In this document: one piece after another, positions 59,135 to 64,000 of the stretch
How positions within the stretch are numbered: position 1 is the stretch's first letter
Layout of the letters: the number at the start of each line of letters is the position of its first letter
From: JACVRW01 sp963765135
GTDB lineage: Bacteria > Actinomycetota > Thermoleophilia > Solirubrobacterales > Thermoleophilaceae
Assembly: GCA_963765135.1 (NCBI GenBank)
Contig: CAVXUX010000007.1
Span: 124,001 to 188,000, forward strand
Length of the DNA: 64,000 bases
Direction of reading: 5' to 3'
Program-made: the position numbers and the translations under genes
Notes under the pieces: model-generated
Told to the model about the DNA's origin: nothing
What the model saw: only the letters and a program-made list of their open reading frames with translations
Databases searched by the model: none

Positions 59135-60120
59135 TCGCGCACGTCGAGCACGACCTTGCCGGTCGCGCCGCGGCCGTCGATCAGCTCGAGGGCGTCCGCC
59201 ACCCCGTCGAACGGGAAGCGGGCGCCCACGATCGGCCGCACGAAGCCCGCGTCGACGAGGTCGTTGAGGGCCGCGCCGATCTCCTCGTTGATGTTCGGCT
59301 TGCCCATCACGAAGGCGCCCCATCCGGCGCCGACCACCTCGGTGTTGTTCAGCAGCAGCCGGTTGACCTTCACCTCGGGGATCGACCCGGCGGTGAAGCC
59401 GACCACAACCACCCGGCCGCCCTCGCGCAGCGATCGCAGGCTGTCCGTGAAGCGGTCGCCGCCGACGGGGTCGATCACGACGTCCACGCCGCCGCCTGAC
59501 AGCTGCTTGGCCTCGTCCTTCCAGGCACCGTCGGAGCGGACCACCTCGTCCGCGCCCGCCTCGCGCGCCACCCGCTCCTTGTCGTCGCTCGACACCACCG
59601 CGATCGTCCGCGCGCCGAGTCCCTTGGCCACCTGGAGCGCCGCAGTGCCGACCCCGCCCGCGGCGCCGTGCACGAGCACGGTCTCACCCTCCGCCAGGCG
59701 GCCCCGCAGCTTCAGCGCGAAGTAGGCCGTGTGGTAGTTCATGACCAGGGCGGCGCCCTGGGCGAAGTCGAGCTGGTCCGACAGCTGGAAGGTCAGGAAC
59801 GCCGGCGCCACGGCCACCTCGGCGAACCCGCCGGTCATGCAGCCGGCCGCCACGCGATCGCCCTCCGACAGCCCCGACCCGTCCGGCGCGCTGCGCACGA
59901 CGCCGGCGATGTCGCTGCCCGGGACGAAGGGCAGGTCGGGCTTGTACTGGTACTCGCCGCGCGTCTGCAGCACCTCAGGGAACGCGACTCCCGCGGCGTG
60001 CACGTCGATCAGCACGCCGGCGCCGGGCGTGAGCGGGTGCTCGGCCTTGGGCTCGGGCAGGTCCGCGATCGACAGTGCCGACCGCGGACCGCTCAGTTCT
60101 GTGATCTGAAGTGCCCTCAT
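59131..60120 (-). CDS. NADPH:quinone reductase-like (MDR superfamily, zinc-independent)
   Basis: A 329-residue medium-chain dehydrogenase/reductase of the quinone oxidoreductase type. It has the N-terminal GroES-like fold (VHAAGVAFPEVLQTRGEY, VPGSDIAGVV) without the structural zinc cysteines, and the NADPH motif VLVHGAAGGVGTAALQVAKG. It lies 13 bp downstream of the binding-protein-like gene and is probably co-transcribed with it and with the small monooxygenase-like gene. The physiological substrate is unknown. Confidence 0.88.
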   Translation of the reverse strand: MRALQITELSGPRSALSIADLPEPKAEHPLTPGAGVLIDVHAAGVAFPEVLQTRGEYQYKPDLPFVPGSDIAGVVRSAPDGSGLSEGDRVAAGCMTGGFAEVAVAPAFLTFQLSDQLDFAQGAALVMNYHTAYFALKLRGRLAEGETVLVHGAAGGVGTAALQVAKGLGARTIAVVSSDDKERVAREAGADEVVRSDGAWKDEAKQLSGGGVDVVIDPVGGDRFTDSLRSLREGGRVVVVGFTAGSIPEVKVNRLLLNNTEVVGAGWGAFVMGKPNINEEIGAALNDLVDAGFVRPIVGARFPFDGVADALELIDGRGATGKVVLDVRD

Positions 60121-60133
60121 CGGGTTTGGCAAC

Positions 60134-61241
60134 CTACCCGATCGACAGCACGGCCTCCTTCGGGTCGATGACCCCGAGGTCCTCGACGACCTTGAAGGCG
60201 CCGTTGCTTGCCTGGGCGATGTACATGTTCATCCGAACGTGATGCTGGCCGGGCACCATCTCGGCCGGCCCACCGGGTCCCTCGGCGATCTTCGCGTGGT
60301 CCAGCGCCGCGATCACGTCGGCTTGCTCCAGCGAGCCTGCCTCGTTCACGGCTGCCTCCCAGAGCTTCAGACCTCGGTACATCCCTGAGCACGCACTGCC
60401 GGCGGTGAACTGGGCGCTGCCGGGAAACAGCTCGTCGTACCGGGCGAGCAGCTGCTTGCTGAACGGATCGGCCACTTCCTGGTACCAGTCGAGGCAGCCG
60501 TACAACCCCTCCACGTGCTCGGCGGGCACGAGGTTGAGGAAGTTCTCGTCGAAGTACGTGCAGACGATCTGCCCGCCGCGCTTCGTGAACCCGGAGTCGT
60601 ACAGCTGCTGCAAGGAACGGCGTCAGGCCCGGAGGCACGATCGTGTTGAAGACCACCTCCGCGCCGCTGGCGGCGATCCTGTCGATCGTCTCGGCGTAGT
60701 CCTCGTGGTCGAGGGGGAAGTACTCCTCCCCGACGATCTCGCCGCCGTTGGCCGTGGCCACCTCGCGGACCTTCTGGTTCAGCACCTGCGGCCAGATGTA
60801 GTCGGCGGATGGGAAGAAGAACTTCTTCGCCCCCGTCTCCCGCATCAGCCAGGGGATGAGCGGCTCGACCTGCTGCGCCGGCACCGGGCCGGTGCAGAAG
60901 ATGAGCGGGTCGGACTCCTGCCCCTCGTACTGCTCCGGGTAGATGTAGAGGGTCTTCCCTTCGACCACGGCGGGGCCCTTGATGGCCTGCCGCGTCGAGC
61001 TGTAGATGCCGCCGAACAACACGTCGACTTGGTCCTGCTGGACGAGCTTGGTCGCCTTGGCCTCCGCCTCGCCGTCGTCGGTCGCGCTGTCCTCGAGGCG
61101 CAGGTCCAGCTCGCGCCCCAGCAGGCCGCCGTTGGAGTTGACGTCATCGACCACGAGCTTCGCGATGTTTGCGTTGGCGACGCCCATGAACGAGAGCGGT
61201 CCCGTCTGATCGGTGATCACCCCGACCTTGATGGCTTCCAT
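60134..61241 (-). CDS. Signal-less urea/amide-type binding protein (FmdD/AmiC-like); one frame break
   Basis: About 368 residues of the periplasmic-binding-protein type I fold, closest in pattern to urea/short-chain amide binding proteins: IKVGVITDQTGPLSFMGVANA, VDVLFGGIYSSTRQAI, WLMRETGAKKFFFPSADYIWP and CSGMYRGLKLWEAAVNEAG. It begins directly with the first strand and has no signal peptide or lipobox, so it is probably cytoplasmic, as in the amide-sensing regulator AmiC. An extra T near 60615 breaks the frame. No permease genes are adjacent, which fits a sensor better than a transporter. Confidence 0.75.
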
Positions 61242-61255
61242 GTCAGTGCTCCGAT

Positions 61256-61528
61256 CTAGGCGCTGTAGTTGCCGCCGGGCTCTGCCGACTGGGGCGGCCC
61301 CTTGTGCCCCGCCTCTTTCATGATCGGCGGGACCTCGGGGTCGGAGACGAAGCTCTGCCAGCCGTCCTCGTCCCAGTCGAAGAGCACCCAGACGCGGTCG
61401 TCCTGGTTGGGATCGCGAAAGACCTGCGCGCCCTTCGACCCATGCTCCCGGCGCTTGTCGGCACCCTTGGTCGAAAAGATGTTCAGGAACCGGTCGAAGT
61501 CCTCGACCGTCGTCGTTGCCAGGATCAT
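61256..61528 (-). CDS. Small ferredoxin-fold (monooxygenase-like) protein
   Basis: A 90-residue protein, MILATTTVEDFDRFLNIFST at the N-terminus with DRVWVLFDWDEDGWQSFVSD in the centre, resembling dimeric alpha/beta-barrel (ABM/EthD-like) proteins. Some members are monooxygenases; many have unknown function. The ATG at 61528 has GGGGGAGCAAG upstream. It is the first gene of a three-gene unit with the binding-protein-like and quinone reductase genes, 14 bp upstream of the former. Confidence 0.65.
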   Translation of the reverse strand: MILATTTVEDFDRFLNIFSTKGADKRREHGSKGAQVFRDPNQDDRVWVLFDWDEDGWQSFVSDPEVPPIMKEAGHKGPPQSAEPGGNYSA

Positions 61529-61599
61529 CTTGCTCCCCCTTCAGTCGGTTGGAGGGCGAGTATCTGCCCGGCCGGTCCGGGCCGCATCGGGCGAACGCC

Positions 61600-63168
61600 C
61601 TATGCGGTGTGAACGAGGTCGTGCTCGAAGGCCCAGACCGTTGCCGCGGCCCGGCTGCGGACTCCGGCCTTCTTATAGACGTGCTGGATGTGGTGGCCGA
61701 CGGTCTTGACCGAGATGCCGAGATCGTCTGCGATCGCTTGGTTGGAGGCGCCGCGCACGAGCACGAGCAGGACCTCGAGCTCGCGGTGGGTCAGGGCGGC
61801 GGGGAGCTCACGAGGCTGCTCGTTCACGCGGTGGCCGCCGGCGTTCAAGACGGCGCCGACGGCCTCCGGCTCGAGCCGTCCCTCCTTGGCCTCGAGCAGC
61901 AGAGCCGCTTCCGCTTCGGCGGCGTCCAGAGGCGCCCTGTGGGGGCGCGGCTCGCGCATGGCGGCGTAGCAGTCGGCCGCCGCGAGGACGCGGGCGGCCT
62001 GATCGAGCGCGGCCCCGCGTGAGCCGCGGTGGTAGCCGGAGCCGTCGAGGCGTTCGTGGTGCGAGCCGGCCAGCATCCCTATCGGCGCCAGCGCCGGCGA
62101 CTGCGCGAACGCGCGCTCGGTGAAGTGCGGGTGCAGACGTACGCGCTCCCACTCGCCGAAACCGAGCGGCCCCGGCTTCTCCCAGATCGCATTCGACACG
62201 CCGACCCGGCCGAGGTCGTGCGCGAGCGCGGCGCGGCGCACCATCGTGACGGACTCGGCCGGGAGGTTCATGCGCCACGCGGCCGCCTCGGCGAGGTCGG
62301 CCACACCCGTCGAGTGCTCGCGCAGCCACGGGGACTTGAGGCCCGTGATCGCGGCGAAGGCGCCAAAGGCGGCGTCGACCTGCTCGCCCGCGACCCACCT
62401 CGGTGGAGCCGGCTCGCTCTCCAGCGCCTGGTCCCACATCCGGGTGTCGTCCAGGTCGGCAAGCAGTTCGTCGAAGTTTCGCGTGGCCAGGTCGGCGAGC
62501 CGAGGCTCGTATGCAGCGCCGGCTCGGCGCTCGATGACGCCGCGCGCCTCGTCCGCGCCGGCGGCGGAGAGGAACAGGGACAGGTCTCTCGCCACGTGCA
62601 GGAGACGCATCGGCAGCGGGATCGCGTCGCCGGCCACGTCCGGGAACCCTCGCCCGTCCCAGCGCGCGAAGACGTACTCGAGCGCCGCCTGGATCTCCCC
62701 GCCGAGGCCGAGCCACCCGGCGAACCGCTGCGCGACTTCGCACATCATCGCGAACGAGTCCCGGGCCCTCGGGCCCGCGTTGGCGATCGCGTCCTCGACT
62801 AGCTTGGCGCGCACCTCGGGGCTGCGGCCGACGCCGACGTAGGCCCTGTAGAACGCGAGCACCTCCGCGGGGTTGACGGGGTCGACCAGGTAGAAGGCGG
62901 CCCTGTGGTCGATGTCGTCGCCGAACAGCTGCGTCGCCTCGTGCCCGTTCGACGTGCACCCGGAGGCGTGCAGGAGCGCGACGTAGTACGTGTCCGCGAG
63001 CTCCTGGGGGGTTGCCCCGGCCAGCTCGCCCAGGCGGACCGCGAGGACGGCGCAGCGCATCGCGTGCTCGAGCGGCTGGCCGGTGCCGAGGTCCGTCGCG
63101 AGCGAGAGCGCCCCGACCACCTCGGCCGTACGGATCGGCCGCTCAGCTACGGAATCCCCCGCCGCCAC
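61600..63168 (-). CDS. HD-domain/LuxR transcriptional regulator
   Basis: A 522-residue protein. An N-terminal HD-like domain (about 20-180) precedes an HD-GYP-like domain near residues 290-400 with VRRAALAHDLGRVGVSNAIW and GSHHERLDGSGYHRG, where the GYP triplet itself is changed. The C-terminal LuxR/FixJ helix-turn-helix starts near residue 455 (LTHRELEVLLVLVRGASNQA, ISVKTVGHHIQHVYKKAGV). HD-GYP domains degrade or bind cyclic di-GMP, so the protein may couple a nucleotide or metal-phosphohydrolase signal to transcription. The GTG at 63168 lies 21 bp after the glutamine synthetase stop. Confidence 0.82.
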   Translation of the reverse strand: MAAGDSVAERPIRTAEVVGALSLATDLGTGQPLEHAMRCAVLAVRLGELAGATPQELADTYYVALLHASGCTSNGHEATQLFGDDIDHRAAFYLVDPVNPAEVLAFYRAYVGVGRSPEVRAKLVEDAIANAGPRARDSFAMMCEVAQRFAGWLGLGGEIQAALEYVFARWDGRGFPDVAGDAIPLPMRLLHVARDLSLFLSAAGADEARGVIERRAGAAYEPRLADLATRNFDELLADLDDTRMWDQALESEPAPPRWVAGEQVDAAFGAFAAITGLKSPWLREHSTGVADLAEAAAWRMNLPAESVTMVRRAALAHDLGRVGVSNAIWEKPGPLGFGEWERVRLHPHFTERAFAQSPALAPIGMLAGSHHERLDGSGYHRGSRGAALDQAARVLAAADCYAAMREPRPHRAPLDAAEAEAALLLEAKEGRLEPEAVGAVLNAGGHRVNEQPRELPAALTHRELEVLLVLVRGASNQAIADDLGISVKTVGHHIQHVYKKAGVRSRAAATVWAFEHDLVHTA

Positions 63169-63189
63169 GGCGAGACACTAACCGCAGGT

Positions 63190-64000
63190 CTATTTGATGA
63201 ACAGGATCTCCGAGTACTTCGGCAGCGGCCAGAGGTCGTCCGCGACGATCTTCTCCAGCGCGTCGCCGACCTCGCGCACTCGTGCCAGCGCGGCGAGCTG
63301 GCTGTCGCGGGCGTACTCCGCCAGCTCCAGCCCCTCGACCCCATCCGGGTACGAGTTCGCCTCCTCCAGCTCGCCGATCGCCTCGACGAAGGACGCCGCC
63401 AGCGAGCGCGCCTCGGCGGCCAGCTCGTCCATCCCGGCCGCCTCGACCAGCGCCACGTGGCGCAGCGCCGCCGGCAGCAGCATCGTCTTCGCGATGTTCG
63501 CCGCGGTCTCGGCCTCGATGTTCGCCGTGATGATGTACTGCTCGAGCCAGACCTCGTAGCGCGACTCGAGCTCGCGGTGCGACAGCACCTCGTACTTCTC
63601 GAACGCCGCCACGGTGGGCTCGCTCAGCACCTCCGGCAGCGCGTCGGGCGTGGTGCGCAGGTTCTTGAGCCCGCGCGACTCCGCCTCGGCGTGCCACTCG
63701 TCGGTGTAGTTGTCGCCGGCGAAGATCACCCGCTGGTGGTCGCCGTACGCCTCCTTGACGACCGCGGTGAGCGCCTCGTCGAGGTCGGTGCCTCCCTTGA
63801 CCTGGGCCTCGAGCTTGTCGGCCAGGTCGTCGATCGCCTCGGCCACGATCGTGTTCAGCACGGTGTTCGGGAACGCGAGCGACATGCTCGACCCGAGCGC
63901 GCGGAACTCGAACTTGTTGCCCGTGAACGCGAACGGCGACGTGCGGTTGCGGTCGCCCCCGTGCATCGGCAGCGGCGGCAGCACCGGCGTGCCCAGCCCG
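63190..64000 (-). CDS. glnN: Type III glutamine synthetase (C-terminal part, cut by window end)
   Basis: About 270 residues of the C-terminal part of a GlnN-type glutamine synthetase; the rest lies beyond the window. GGDRNRTSPFAFTGNKFEFR, GSSMSLAFPNTVLN and VIFAGDNYTDEWHAEAESRG are characteristic of type III enzymes, and the later part is helical with TANIEAETAANIAKTM. The family makes glutamine from glutamate and ammonia as large dodecamers. It is the third glutamine-synthetase-family gene in the window. It is probably upstream of and close to the HD-LuxR gene. Confidence 0.88.
   Translation of the reverse strand, partial: GLGTPVLPPLPMHGGDRNRTSPFAFTGNKFEFRALGSSMSLAFPNTVLNTIVAEAIDDLADKLEAQVKGGTDLDEALTAVVKEAYGDHQRVIFAGDNYTDEWHAEAESRGLKNLRTTPDALPEVLSEPTVAAFEKYEVLSHRELESRYEVWLEQYIITANIEAETAANIAKTMLLPAALRHVALVEAAGMDELAAEARSLAASFVEAIGELEEANSYPDGVEGLELAEYARDSQLAALARVREVGDALEKIVADDLWPLPKYSEILFIK

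Noticed and set aside
1..64000. CRISPR arrays, tRNA or rRNA genes, transposases and attachment sites
   Set aside because: No regularly spaced long repeats, no cloverleaf or rRNA-like stretches and no transposase or integrase motifs were found on reading.

Overview
The window is very GC-rich chromosomal DNA with GTG starts, ATGA/TGATG translational coupling, tandem PucR, GntR and two-component regulators and no rRNA, tRNA, CRISPR or transposon that I can see. This fits a free-living actinobacterium; the mix of a GlnT/GlxBCD set, an ECF factor with a SnoaL tail and Amt-linked genes suggests the Thermoleophilia side of the phylum, but that placement is inference. About 30 single-base frame breaks, mostly one extra C or G, interrupt otherwise well-conserved genes. 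I treat them as probable sequence errors and annotate the genes as whole.

Layout. 0-4.4 kb: RidA, a tandem GNAT, SnoaL, VOC and DHFR-like proteins and a SABATH-type carboxyl methyltransferase. 4.5-14.1 kb: a tightly coupled minus-strand operon (glnT, glxB, glxC, glxD, an unrecognised 157-residue protein, two paralogous FAD amine oxidases) with a GntR regulator and a divergent class V aminotransferase. 14.1-18.4 kb: an ammonium transporter followed by three small membrane or exported proteins, with a divergent GAF-GAF-PucR regulator. 18.3-20.5 kb: small membrane proteins and a CPA1 antiporter.

20.7-40 kb is the core of the window. A gamma-glutamylmethylamide synthetase (gmaS) diverges from mgsABC (N-methylglutamate synthase), the four subunits of N-methylglutamate dehydrogenase/sarcosine oxidase (soxD-A-G-B), formate-THF ligase, an NAD-linked molybdenum formate dehydrogenase and fdhD. 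Together they can take a methylated amine through N-methylglutamate to ammonium plus methylene-THF and formate, and oxidise formate to CO2. Next come a LysR regulator, a phosphoribulokinase-like kinase, a malyl-CoA-lyase-like enzyme and a glycosyltransferase.

40-64 kb: a universal stress protein and MarR pair sharing duplicated palindromes, a SigJ-type ECF factor, an NAD-dependent epimerase, phenylalanine hydroxylase with an Lrp regulator, an exported intradiol dioxygenase, two OmpR-type two-component systems with distinct 11-bp-phased direct repeats at their own and neighbouring promoters, cell-envelope glycosyltransferases, exported PepSY-like proteins, a PucR regulator beside a fatty-acid desaturase, a DEAD-box helicase, a quinone reductase/binding-protein operon, an HD-LuxR regulator and the 3' part of a type III glutamine synthetase.

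Nitrogen is the common theme: three glutamine-synthetase-family genes, two glutamate-synthase-like enzymes and an Amt. An 18-bp dyad related at the amt, glnT-operon and sox-operon promoters may tie the three together.
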